Under the pieces are notes generated by a model. The model did no database searches. It saw only the letters and a list, made by a program, of their open reading frames with translations, and had not been told where the DNA came from. Shown piece after piece: positions 1 through 10,469 of a DNA stretch of 64,000 nt; position 1 is the first letter of the stretch, and every line of letters starts with the position of its first letter. The position numbers and the translations under genes were made by a program. The stretch spans positions 268,501-332,500 of the forward strand of contig JAODTK010005867.1 in the NCBI GenBank assembly GCA_026419785.1, read 5' to 3'. This DNA is from Sclerodactyla briareus (Eukaryota; Echinodermata; Holothuroidea; Dendrochirotida; Sclerodactylidae).

Positions 1-1
1 A

Positions 2-16
2 GGGGGGGGGGGGGGG
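2..16. repeat. poly-G tract
   Basis: Fifteen consecutive G at the left edge of the window. It may be longer in the genome because it touches the window end. Confidence 0.9.
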
Positions 17-303
17 TCTGCAGTGCCCTTCTGGTCTGTCGTACCACTTTAACAATGGGATGTACGCAAGCTGTGGGCGGGAATTTCAAATAGGCAATGG
101 AATAAGGAAAACAGTTATGTGTCGCAAATGAAATGAGCCCTAAGTATATCAGCGATCTCTGATCGTTCACCGAAAATGAACCCCAATTTAAAAAACAACA
201 ACATAGTTTTCCTCTTTTTTACTCCCCATAAGATAGCTGCATACCGAACTTAACGTGATCACAAGGTTTTCATACTTTGACCTTTCTTCTTGATGCCTTT
301 TAC

Positions 304-483
304 CTGGTATAAAATACAATAGAGTTCATGTACCCCCAGTCAACACCAAAAGTAAATGAACCGGGCTCTTGTACCCATGAGACACACTCCACATCCTGCT
401 TGATCGGACCATGGTCTAGACTTATGGTGTTCACAAGGATTCCGGACTTGACTTCTGGTGACCTCAGATAACACTTGACCTGA
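304..483 (-). CDS. candidate internal exon, unknown protein
   Basis: I do not recognise the protein. On the - strand a pyrimidine-rich acceptor ending TTCTACAG precedes 180 bases open in one frame, followed by the donor CAG|GTAAAAG. One base completes the incoming codon, 59 codons follow, and two bases remain, so the exon is symmetrical (phase 2 on both sides). The peptide has the mixed composition of a folded domain: a C-Y-L start, then SLDHGPIKQDVEC, then a W/F/Y-rich end with SFTFGVDWGYMNS. Two cysteines are visible and there is no hydrophobic segment. No partner exon was found with certainty: the next 500 bases to the right are microsatellite and noncoding. It could be a chance open stretch, but the coincidence of both splice signals with the frame makes a real exon more likely than not. 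Confidence 0.5.
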
Positions 484-540
484 CTGTAGAACAAAATGGA
501 TAATGTACTTATTATGGGGAATACACATACCGAGTATTAG

Positions 541-572
<32 letters not shown>

Positions 573-585
573 CACACATATATAC

Positions 586-649
<64 letters not shown>
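541..649. repeat. CA then TA microsatellite
   Basis: A (CA)n run passes into (TA)n interrupted by single-base phase breaks (TATT, ATAA). It is a low-complexity array. Confidence 0.97.
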
Positions 650-2435
650 CCGCGTTAGTACATAGTACATATTAGTAAGTTTCGCAAATAAAAATCGTGT
701 CCAAATATTCATTAGATACCGTAATGTGTTAACTTGGGTAAATGCCTGTCGTAACCATAGATAGGTCTGAGCAAAATTACTAATACCTTATAGTCAAATC
801 AGTATCCAAGGTCCTGGTGGAACTACTTATACACTAGTCTGATAATCGGCTGAACCGCTACATGGCTACAGCTGTAGCCTACATACGTACGTCTCACGTA
901 GTTATAGTGAGAAATAATGTTATCGTGTAAGAATATGGACTAACGTTATAACATATGTATTGATAAACATCTCATGACTGGGGTTGGGTTACATATGAAC
1001 GAACTAATATTCGTTCTACTTTCGAGACGGCCTTGATTCTTGTTCAGGTGTTCCAAAATGTCCAAGCTTTGCTAGTTCCCCGTATCCGAGTTCACTGAGA
1101 ATCAATCAATCTGAGCGCAAAACCTTATTTACGTATCGGGGTAATAAATCATCGTACATATCTAGAGCCCATAACCGACTATGAATGAGATACAGGTCAA
1201 ATTTTCATTCTAAATTCTCATCGCGATAGGGCTATTCCACCTAACGTGGTAACACGTCAGACGGACGAGCAAATACCGACATACCGTCGGAAATATCATG
1301 CGCACTCGATCGAGCCGGATATGTTCCTTTTTTAATGGTTACGAACATCGCATCTTTATAGAATATTCAGCAAATCAAATATTATCTTACCACGGGTGAT
1401 TGATCGGTCTATCAGATGTCATTAGAATGAAAAATCAACACCTATGTTCAATGTTGTCCTCACGACGTGAATCACCTCATCTGCCTTCTCTCGAACTAAG
1501 AGATAAATGTTGAGAGGTCTTCCGAAAAATTTGCTGCAATTCGTCGGACTATCCTAAAACCGTATTCAATAATGAGGCTCGTTCTAAACGTACTTGAATG
1601 CGGACACGTGAGCATGTGAGTTTATCAGAATATTGATTGCAAGACAAGCACGTGTATGAATCGATGCGCATATGTCAAAAGCGCATTGTACTAGCAGCAT
1701 GAATTCGAACATCCACCCGAACATATGAAGAAGAAAAAAATACCCCATTCATTGTGATCAGGGCTAAACTTTTTCGGACCGTTAATGTGATTTTCACTGT
1801 GTAGCTATCAAGATTCGAATATCACGAGGTTGGTAAGAGAACAAAGGGCCGCTTTCATGATGAATCAGCTGCTACCTAATTCAGAACGAGTACAGTATGT
1901 TCCTCATAACTCAAAATACGTTTCACGGAGTTATGTAAGACGTCACAAGAAAGAAAGAAATGCAAAGTAGCAACAGACGAATCTGAATTGTCTTTTGCAG
2001 CTTTTCAGGGCAACAGAAATAAGAAAAAAATAAAACTGAAATCTTTATTAGCGATGTGATTATAGCACCGTTTGGCGAGGACCACGGTTATATTAGCGCC
2101 AATAGATAGTGTCTCATTCATGGTGATTATTATTTATCTGAGGTGTATTCGGTGCCATTTGTGAATATTGGTACTGTACATCATTGTGATAACTATTATT
2201 GACAATTAACGCCCTAACCTTGCGCCAACCCTCTTCTTATACCTCTCAATATCGAAAACCTGTTGACTCCCTGGTAAGTGTAGAGTTCCATTCACGCACG
2301 CATATAATCTTTGAATTCGAACCACGTCCGTTAACTAACCCCACAAATCTCTTAGTAGCCGATTTTTTCCCCTAAATTCAGCATTTTGCTTCGATTCCAA
2401 CTGAGAATCAGCGGGGAAAATCCTCGGCCGAATTG
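650..2435. other. no gene seen
   Basis: Unique-looking AT-leaning DNA. No open frame of note on either strand, no array and no match to another part of the window that I could see. Confidence 0.5.
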
Positions 2436-2439
2436 GAAA

Positions 2440-3480
2440 ATTGTCGTCTAGAGGATCGTTTCATTAAACCGTTCGTGTTTACATTCTCTTCCGACTGTCA
2501 GGGGGTGTTTGAATCCCCGGTGATTACGGGAGGCTTATTGCACTTCAATCTCACGTTTCATACTAGCAGAAAGAAGCTACTCTCGTGTCGACAGAGCATC
2601 TCGGTGAAGTCTGACGTTAACCAACATTCAGCCGCGGTGGCCTTAATTCGAGCAGCGTGGCTGGAACACCATGGAAGAAACTGAATGGAAATGTAGGCTA
2701 ACGAGACTGACTTTGGTCTGGATTGCCCTATTCACTTCATAGCGCAGGCGTACATCGAGTATCCCTATGAGAGTGATTGCAACAGTCAAGTGTATTATAC
2801 TCGCATTTGAAGATTCAGCTTTCGGCTCATTGACTTAGCGCGGAAGAATTTGAATTGCTCGCGTCGGCTGGGCATCATTCGTCAAAGAGGAAGACTGCAG
2901 TTACGTTGCATGGATTGTTGTTTGTGCGTACACGGGCGAACAACCCAAGCAAATTTCACGATATATATATATTGAGCATGTTGTGCATGTTCGCAGCATA
3001 ATTCCAGACATTCCGCGTTTTTACAGCCTACACGTTGCTTTATACTTTACACCTCTCTAGCAGCCTTCACAGATGCAATTATCATGCTCTGTGCATCGCG
3101 CTGATGATATGCAATCAAACCGATGTTCGTTAATTAGAAAGGGATATGATCACTGTGACTCTATGATCGCATTTGGAAAGGTTGCTTGTGGTGAAAGCTA
3201 AAAGGTGGCATGGAAGGGCGATCCACAACGCTTTGATATTTATCGCTCAGAAGTTTACTTACCGTTCGAGGAGTCTTATTGAGGATATTTATTGTCCCCC
3301 CCCCCGTCTTAATCCCCATTCGTGCTTGATCCTTCCACCTGATACGACGGTAATCAGCAGCGAATCGTCACAGTAAATGCATTAGACAAAATACCGTCGC
3401 GACTTTTGGACAGATCGGGTATGCGTGTGATTAGAGAATCAACAATGCATGAATACCGGCATAAGTACCAAGGAAGTATG
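2440..3480 (+). repeat. dispersed repeat family alpha, copy A
   Basis: Matches 20373-20760 plus 21258-21760. Shared blocks include GTGTTTACATT followed by CTGTCAGGG near 2480-2505, GTGTATTATACTCGCATT near 2790, and GGTATGCGTGTG near 3420. An 83-codon open frame at 2433-2684 crosses the left part but is not kept in copy B, so I do not call it a gene. It is probably an old transposable element of at least 1 kb. Confidence 0.75.
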
Positions 3481-3484
3481 TTGA

Positions 3485-5085
3485 TGAGTGACGTCAATCA
3501 CTACAGTGATACCTGATACCTCCTTAGTTTTTCAACCTGCGTTGCATAGATTATTACTGGTATACCGAGAGGTATGCGTTCGCTTATAGACTAAAATAAT
3601 TCGAATTGTGATAACAATGAAACCTCGTGGTCGTACAATATCAGGCCGATGAAGTATAAAGTCGTTAGGGAGCAACATTCGACTTGATAGTGGCGTCGGT
3701 AATGTGTCCCGAAACCCGCTCGAGCAATTTCACTTACCTCCGAAGTCTAGAAATCATTTATATATCAATAACGTCTCATCTGAAAACTTGTTTGTGATGC
3801 ACAGGACATCGGACTGTTTCATTCTGGATTCGTTCTCTTTGGACATCGCTCACTTGCAATAAGGAGTTCACACCTTGGTAATTATGGTATCAGTCCTATA
3901 AGTGACTTCTGAACGAAAAAGAAAAAAAAAACCAGAGAAGTCGGAATCTAAAATGGTCAACACTGATGGTCACGAGGAACCAACGTGGCAGTGTAGTAAT
4001 AAAAGCAAACGCATTGTAGAAGCTGTACAAGAATGAAATTCGCATGTACATTCGCAATGAACTCAAGCGTATTTGAACAGCTACGCTATTCACATTGCGT
4101 ATGATCTGTTTGTTTACTTGTATTCCTTGGTTCATTGACGAGTTCTGTCAACAAGCTCATAAGCACAGGTCAAGTATGGATAACGTACCGTTGGTTTTGG
4201 CTAGTGACCAACTTGACTGGCTATGCACATATAGATAAACTTTTCGCACTGACGGTTGTGACTGGAATATGGTATATAGATGCACACGTCAACATAATGG
4301 GTCATCAACAATCTAATAGGGACTCGTTCTTTCGTGTCGATGATTTATCTTGGGTGTGTACGCGTGGAAAATCGGATTCATTGGAATAAATTCCCATTGA
4401 ACCGGGCTGTGGCTGTGGAACCAAGCTGGGTTTTTTGTGTAGGAGAGCTGATATCCACCAAAGCCAAGATGCAATGGTTCATATAATTTGGTTAATCCTC
4501 ACTGGAAAAAGGATTATTTATAGTGACAGAGAAAAACAGCAATTGGTTAAACCGGAAGTCTCCATATACAGTTATCACATGTCGCCGTATGCTGTGACGT
4601 TTCAGTCTTGCAGTGGTGGTGTGTGTACAGACTCTTTCCGTGGTAAAACGAATAAAGAAATGTCACGGTGACGCGTAATCCATCTGATTAGAACAACCCT
4701 TCATGCATGATGCATGATAAATGAGTTGAAAGCTGCTTCTATTAAAGCGGTGTAGTCATCGCTAGCTAAAGGAATTGCTTTTTCAATGAATATCGGAATA
4801 TAGCTTGAAGGAGAAGCGATAATTAGGTACTGATTGAGGTCAGACCTGGATGCAATTTAAATGTATAACCAAGTCGTCCCAGAGAACCAGTTGGAATAAT
4901 CGCTCGTCAATCGTGATCTGTACTCTTGAAATACTCATTGGACTATGAAGAGGTTGCGTTGAATTTGCGAATAACTTAGTCAGCTGCTTGTGAATTTCAC
5001 TATTTCCTAAGGCGTATTCAGGAACATTTGTTGCAATTATAGGAGGGAATATGTATTGCTGAATGAATATTAGACGACCAGGGGT
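3485..5085. other. no gene seen
   Basis: Several 60-85 codon frames are present but none has convincing splice context or repeat support. ATGCATGATGCAT occurs near 4692 and again near 14842; I attach no meaning to it. Confidence 0.4.
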
Positions 5086-5113
5086 TCAGTTGCTGCAGGT
5101 TCGTTTTATTTAG

Positions 5114-5353
5114 CTTCGTGTTAGTGAATTCATGGAAGTCGGTGAATGTAACTATTCGGAGCCCACCATGGTCACTCCTCCTAGGGGTAACGGTGGGCCC
5201 ATCTGCCTGGTGTCTGGACCACTCCCAGAACGCCGCAGAAGTGAGCCAGCCCCCGCGCCTCCGAAACATCTCTTCCGCATTGATATCCGTCGGGTGAGCA
5301 TCGGACCCAACTTGGACCCAGATGATTTGCAGGCCGAGGAAGATCAAAATCAG
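5114..5353 (+). CDS. exon-family copy 1 (HLFRI motif), intact
   Basis: The function is unknown and I do not recognise the family. The frame is open for exactly 80 codons from an acceptor-like TTTTATTTAG, whose TAG would otherwise be an in-frame stop, to the donor CAG|GTAATA, so both ends are phase 0. The peptide is proline/arginine rich in the middle (GPLPERRRS), then PPKHLFRIDIRRVSIGP, and ends acidic (DPDDLQAEEDQNQ). Copies lie at 23.3 and 42.9 kb. Against copy 3, 24 base differences over 33 codons (5198-5296) fall 2, 2 and 20 on codon positions 1, 2 and 3, with only three amino-acid changes. That is the mark of protein-level selection. A candidate exon at 6042-6177 starts in the same phase. 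It may be a transposon-encoded exon or one of a dispersed gene family. Confidence 0.7.
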
Positions 5354-5359
5354 GTAATA

Positions 5360-6040
5360 TGCTTCCTTGTGCTTACTGCGCGAGTACGGTTCGGATAAAC
5401 TGGGAGGTTCATTTAGCTTGTCATGCACTACTGAAATTTGCTCGCCTCTCTGGACATTCGGAGAGAGCGATGGTTCTAGCGTTTGTCCTCCAAATATGCT
5501 GACCTTCTTCAGTCAAAGACTTCTAAGCACATTCGTTTCTTGCTTCCGTCATTCCAGGTTATTGTGTTTATGAGATCCCTACATCAACTCCGTTCTTTAG
5601 TAGAAGATAGCCTGGCAATTAAGATTACTATAATCTACGACAACAAAGAGGTCAATGTAAAGCCAGTTACAAAGCCGTGTAAGACCCGCACTCATTTAAC
5701 AATGTCTCAAATATCCCCATCAAATGTTTCAGCTGCTAGGAAATCGAAATATATTTCTTTAAATTGTCATTTGCCCGTTGCGTGCAGGTCACCAGATAAT
5801 CATTTTGCGACACTATTTTAGGCAATGAGAGCTTTATTTTGTTTCAGAATGCTTTAAAGAATCGCATCGAGACCTGCTATTCTCACTGTTATTGCTCAAT
5901 CGTTATTGCGAAGAGTAATAAACTAGAAAAATTAACTGGGTACTCACGACTCACATGTTGAAGGAAGGTTAAATCACTGAAAGTTAAATTTTATTCGGTG
6001 GGAATTCCCCGGATTCACATCATGTTGTAACGTCTTTATA
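5360..6040. other. possible intron, nothing recognised
   Basis: It lies between exon-family copy 1 and the next candidate exon. It contains a 112-codon open frame (5483-5821) with no recognisable protein features. Confidence 0.35.
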
Positions 6041-6041
6041 G

Positions 6042-6177
6042 AGTAACGTACAAATGGACAATTCCGAATCCTACCGAATAGTGATAGAAAGCGTTGATTT
6101 AGCGAACGCCATTCGCCAGAACCGCTGGCCGTACCCATGGTACTTCGGCGAGAACGTTCGTTACCTTCTACTGTACC
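6042..6177 (+). CDS. candidate exon, unknown protein
   Basis: The acceptor CTTTATAG is followed by 45 open codons plus one base and the donor TACC|GTAAGC. The peptide includes SYRIVIESVDLANAIR and a tryptophan/tyrosine-rich stretch (RWPYPWYFGENVRYL). The incoming phase is 0, which fits the outgoing phase of the exon at 5114-5353 some 690 bases upstream, so the two could belong to one transcript. No second copy of this stretch was found beside copies 2 or 3 of that family, which weakens the link. A chance open stretch is possible. Confidence 0.35.
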
Positions 6178-6473
6178 GTAAGCTCCTCAGCACATTTTGC
6201 TCTTTTATACTGCAAGTCAAACAGCGCTGTAACTCTTCAAACCGGCTCGCTTACAATCAAATGCAAGGCCTCTTCGAATATGTAGTTGTTTGTTATTCTC
6301 AATTCGGATCCTGTCGGAATTATTTCTGTGTTACGAATCCTTTACTATGTCCGATGATTACTATTTTCTGCCGTTACCGTTAATGTGGAAGGGTTTCGGT
6401 CCACATTGTTTGGAATTGTACTCCGTAACATATTGGTAGAAATCATGGTTATTGTTGTTAATATTGATAATCA

Positions 6474-6503
6474 TTAATAATAATAATAATAAAATAATAA
6501 TAC

Positions 6504-6543
<40 letters not shown>

Positions 6544-6612
6544 TAATAATAATGGAATGATGATGATGTGATGATGATGATGAATGATGATGAGATGATG
6601 ATGATAATCATA
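6474..6612. repeat. AAT then ATG trinucleotide microsatellite
   Basis: (AAT)n with a few interruptions is followed by (GAT/ATG)n. The translated frames here (runs of Y, I, H) are artefacts of the repeat. Confidence 0.97.
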
Positions 6613-6679
6613 ATAAAACACTAATCTAATAATAATATTTAAAAAATAATAAGAATAAATAATTATAGTATGATATAAT

Positions 6680-7900
6680 GCTATATAGCGTAAATCACTG
6701 AAGTGCTTGAATGGATACTCACGGTGTTGCCAGACATTTACAGCACGCATACAATCTATTACAATGCTAAGTCTGAGTGAGGCAAGTACGTCCCATGACA
6801 ATTATTTAGCTCCCATATTCCCTTCGAATGCTCTGAGGCGGCTAGGTTAAAGATACATGAGGACAACATTTCAAGAGATGGCGTTATACAGTCCTTGCGT
6901 CGAAACTCGATATCTTAATATCTATTCATGTACATCCGGTAATTGGTTAGTTGTAGCTGGTGTATTTCGTAATACTGGATTCTGTTGAAACATCGTCTTC
7001 ATTTATATTGGAACAACCCATTGCCATATCAGAGACCAATTTCGCCATGATCTCAAAATTATTGAATCACAGTTTCATGTTACAACTTGTTCTGCTCTAA
7101 GTAATAATGGAAATGAACCTTGTGATTCTGGATGCGAAATGATGGAATTTTGCCATTTCTCTGCTGAATGTTCAGTGAACAAAGTTAATGCAATCTCAAA
7201 ACTTTGTTATTTCAATTCATCGCTCGGAAATTATACCAAGAGATTTTTGACGAAAACTTTCCAAAAAAGACCGATAGCCCGGTTTCTCGCGAATAACAAG
7301 AGTGTTATGCTCACAACACAACACACATGTTGTGGAATCACCATTTATGCCCGCGCAACAAACATGTGCCCCCCCTTGTTAAATAGTAGAGATAAAATTA
7401 TTTCCACAAATGTTCGTGACGCTTGCCATCTGAACCAAATAACACTAGCGAATATATCCCCAATTGAATCTCAGAACACTTGGGTACTACGTCTTACCGT
7501 GCCTCAGAAGGGAACACCCCCTATTAACGCAGATCATCTGTCTCGGGAGCGTGCACAAATTAGGGGAGCAGGCAGGGTTCAGCCGGATAACAGAGCACTG
7601 TCACAGAACCCTTGAAATGGAAACACTTCCCACCCTCTCAATCTGCATGAGAATATGCTCGACTGGATCGTTCAATTATTCAAGATAACACAACTCCTCA
7701 AGATGTATGTTTTTGTGACGTGCCTTACGTTTAACGCATCTCGTTCTACGTGGTGATGCAACGATTGACGCTGGTTATGCGTATATGCCATCTACAATAA
7801 CAACGAAAGTTTATTAGGCCTCTGAAATATTATCTTCCCTTGGTCGAGCAGCGCCAGCAACGAGCAGCGCCACGATTAACTAAAGATATATTCTTACATA
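6680..7900. other. no gene seen; holds a 158-codon open frame
   Basis: The frame at 7139-7615 (+) is the longest in the window. It has no domain-like features or splice context, and its length is about what chance allows in 64 kb. Confidence 0.4.
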
Positions 7901-7904
7901 GCCT

Positions 7905-8230
7905 GATGAGCTACTTGAACATCAAACCACTGGGATCGCTTTTTGACGACAGATGCCAATCCCTAATTGACACCACTCATACGTGTAGTCGTGGACTTCA
8001 ACCTGGCGACACGTTAATTTCGTCGGCCGACCTTACATGAATGTCAAAGGCACTAACATCAATTACTCGCGCACACTCGATGCTAGAGATTCGACAAGTG
8101 TAAAGTCCTTTGATGACAAAAGCGTGATTAGTCAGAGCGTGCCGCTTACATTAACAAATTTGAATAGGTTCCTGTCATTATAGAGTGTGCTTATGGGAAC
8201 TGTGCATTTAGATTGGATATGGCTTAATGC
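7905..8230 (+). repeat. dispersed repeat family beta, copy A
   Basis: Matches 37195-37455 on the same strand. Shared blocks: GACACGTTAA, CACTA(A/G)CATCAATTAC, GAGA(A/T)TTCGA and CCGCTTACA. A shorter related stretch is visible near 13630-13720. Origin unknown, probably a decayed transposon. Confidence 0.6.
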
Positions 8231-9578
8231 CCCTATTTTATTCTGCCGTGTATAGGAGATCACCTTTGTCCAAGTCTATGTACATATAAAAATTAAAAAA
8301 AAAAACTTATTTGTTGCAACATGCGTAATTGACACAGGCACAACCCCAAGGAATGCTATGCGCTATGTTATATACTAGGACACGGTCGCCTATAACTGTG
8401 GTACGTATTGACATTAATGACTAATGACATTATCTGTAATGAGAATACGATTTGATGAAATAACCTGTCCCAAGATGATTATACAGGGCACCGTTTCAAC
8501 GAAACCACTCGATGAACATATTGATGACTTATTTGAGTATTGTGTACGCGCAGCTATACAAACATTGTGGTGGTGAATTGTAATACTTCAACTATTGGCC
8601 ATTGGCCTATCTGTCGACACTGTTTTGCCGTCTGCGTGTGATCACCTCATCCTCTTTTCATTCCCTGACGAAGTCAAGGAATCTTCAGTCCATGGCATTG
8701 TGATGGTGTTTATGTGTGCGTGTTGTGGTATGTTTGTTGTATGTACGTGAAGCCCAGCCATGTTACAACGATAACTCGACCTACCTGGATGGATGAAGTT
8801 CATACTTGGTATATGGGCTCTGTACTCATATAGGGAATATATATAGGGAGTACATGGTCCCCCATTGTCTGGACCAGGTCAAAAGTCATCTGAGGCAAGG
8901 GAAAAGGTCCGAAAATCTCGTTAACACGATGAGTCTAGAATGCCTGGTCCGATCAGGTTGACATTCAGTATACCTTTTTTATGGGCAGTACAGGAACCCT
9001 TTTGGTTTTTAGTGTGGACCGTGGTTGTTTTGGCAGAAATTCGGAAAATTGTGAGAATTGATATTTCAGCAAATTACAACTTGTCAAAACAACAACTTGA
9101 CCCCACCTAGATGGACGGAGCTCATCGTGGTTATGGGGTTTCCCCTAATGAGTACTGGATCCCCATTGTTTCATGGCCAAGTCAAATGTCTTGAGGTCGA
9201 TAGAGGTAAAAAATTTTGAAATCCTGTTGACACGATAAGTCCAGAATGTCTGGTCCGAACAGGGTGAAATTAGCATGCAGCTTTCTTATGGGGTCAGTAC
9301 CTTTTTTACGATTTTGTTGTAGAATAGGGTTTTTTAAAGACATTGTGGAAATTGTGATATTTTGGCCATTTTTAGTTCGTTAACGTGACAACTGGATTGC
9401 ACCTGGATGGATGAAGCTCATACATGGTACATGGGTTCCCTATAACGAGTATATGTCCCTTTTTTTAGATCAGGTACAAGGTTATCTGAGATCAAGAGAA
9501 GTCGAAAGTCTGAAAAAGCTTTTCAAGAGAATGCTGGTCTGATCAGGCTGAAATTTGGTATGTCGCTTTCTTATGAGG

Positions 9579-9616
9579 AATAAAAAAAATAAAAAAAATA
9601 AAAAAAATAAAAAAAT
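9579..9616. repeat. (TAAAAAAA)n microsatellite
   Basis: Several A-run units separated by single T, inside the 300-bp array. Confidence 0.95.
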
Positions 9617-9722
9617 TGTGAAAATTTGAACTGTTTATACACTGTACCAATGTTCGCTTGTTAACACAATGCGGTACTTCATACTTGGTTCGTGGGTTCC
9701 TCTTAATGAGTACATGCCCCTA

Positions 9723-9752
9723 TTTTTTTTTTTGGGGGGGGGGGGGGGGGGG
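9723..9752. repeat. oligo-T followed by poly-G
   Basis: Eleven T run directly into about 19 G, inside the fourth unit of the array. Confidence 0.95.
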
Positions 9753-10382
9753 TCAAGTTCAGCGGTGCATCTGGCACCAAGAGAGGTCAAAGTCTGATGA
9801 TATACTATTCCTAGCTTTACAGTATCTATATTCCCACAGATATTAACATTGGAATCGGAAGCTTGAATTCTCTGCTCAGATATCGTGACTGCCACACGCC
9901 ACTATCAAGTGACCTCATGACCCCATAGACCCATCGGGTCTAAATACCTCGGGCTCACATGACACAGAGCCACTACTGACACCAGTGTAATTGGTTCGGT
10001 CGTGATTTTATTTATTGATACGACCCTTATCACGTTGAATCTTATCAACTCAATGGAAAAAACCCAGACCATTGAACCTACAAATAGCTATGATGTCTCT
10101 GACAAGTCTTCTGTTAGGTGTCCGTGGTCAGCGTACAAGAGAAGATATTTTCCCACGGTCCGATACATCTCAAACGTGAATTCACAAAAATTCCCCTGAT
10201 CAACAGGTCACACCCGTACTAAACACTGCGCACATCTTGCTTGCTCACTGCACCCCGACGCATCATTCCAGTACGACATTTCATCATGCCCCCATTCCCG
10301 AGGAGGATCCTAATTTTACACGTGGATAGCGTGGTATTTTCAGGATACATGAATTGTCCAACAACACTGCCGAATCATCATC

Positions 10383-10459
10383 GGGCCCCCTATATGTTTC
10401 GAACTCGCAATTAATAGTTTCGCATTTCGAACTACTACCAACTGAGCTAATCATCTAGG
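10383..10459 (-). pseudogene. tRNA-like sequence (tRNA pseudogene or SINE head)
   Basis: On the - strand an A-box TTAGCTCAGTTGGTAG and a B-box GAGTTCGAAAC are correctly spaced. The acceptor stem pairs poorly and the anticodon arm has a 10-base loop, so I do not call a working tRNA. The flanking 180 bases to the left would be the body if this is a SINE; no second copy was seen. Confidence 0.6.
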
Positions 10460-10469
10460 CATATTTTAT

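Larger units (their letters stand above)
8765..9810 (+). repeat. degenerate tandem array, four units of about 300 bp
   Basis: Landmarks repeat in order: CCTGGATGGATGAAG, CATACTTGGT, GGGTTCC, GGTC(A)AAG, TCTGGTCCGA and CTTTCTTATGGGG. The CATACTTGGT landmark falls near 8801, 9123, 9419 and 9680, giving spacings of 322, 296 and 261. Units are diverged and carry different A or T/G runs. No gene is visible inside. Confidence 0.85.

Noticed and set aside
5018-5428. 136-codon frame antisense to exon-family copy 1
   Set aside because: In the comparison with copy 3 the base changes fall on the first position of antisense codons and change many residues, and copy 3 has a stop there. The + strand is the constrained one.
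6361-6801. 146-codon - strand frame rich in Y, I and H
   Set aside because: It is the translation of the AAT/ATG microsatellite.
7139-7615. 158-codon open frame, the longest in the window
   Set aside because: No domain-like composition, no splice signals or repeat support. A frame of this length is expected about once by chance in 64 kb.
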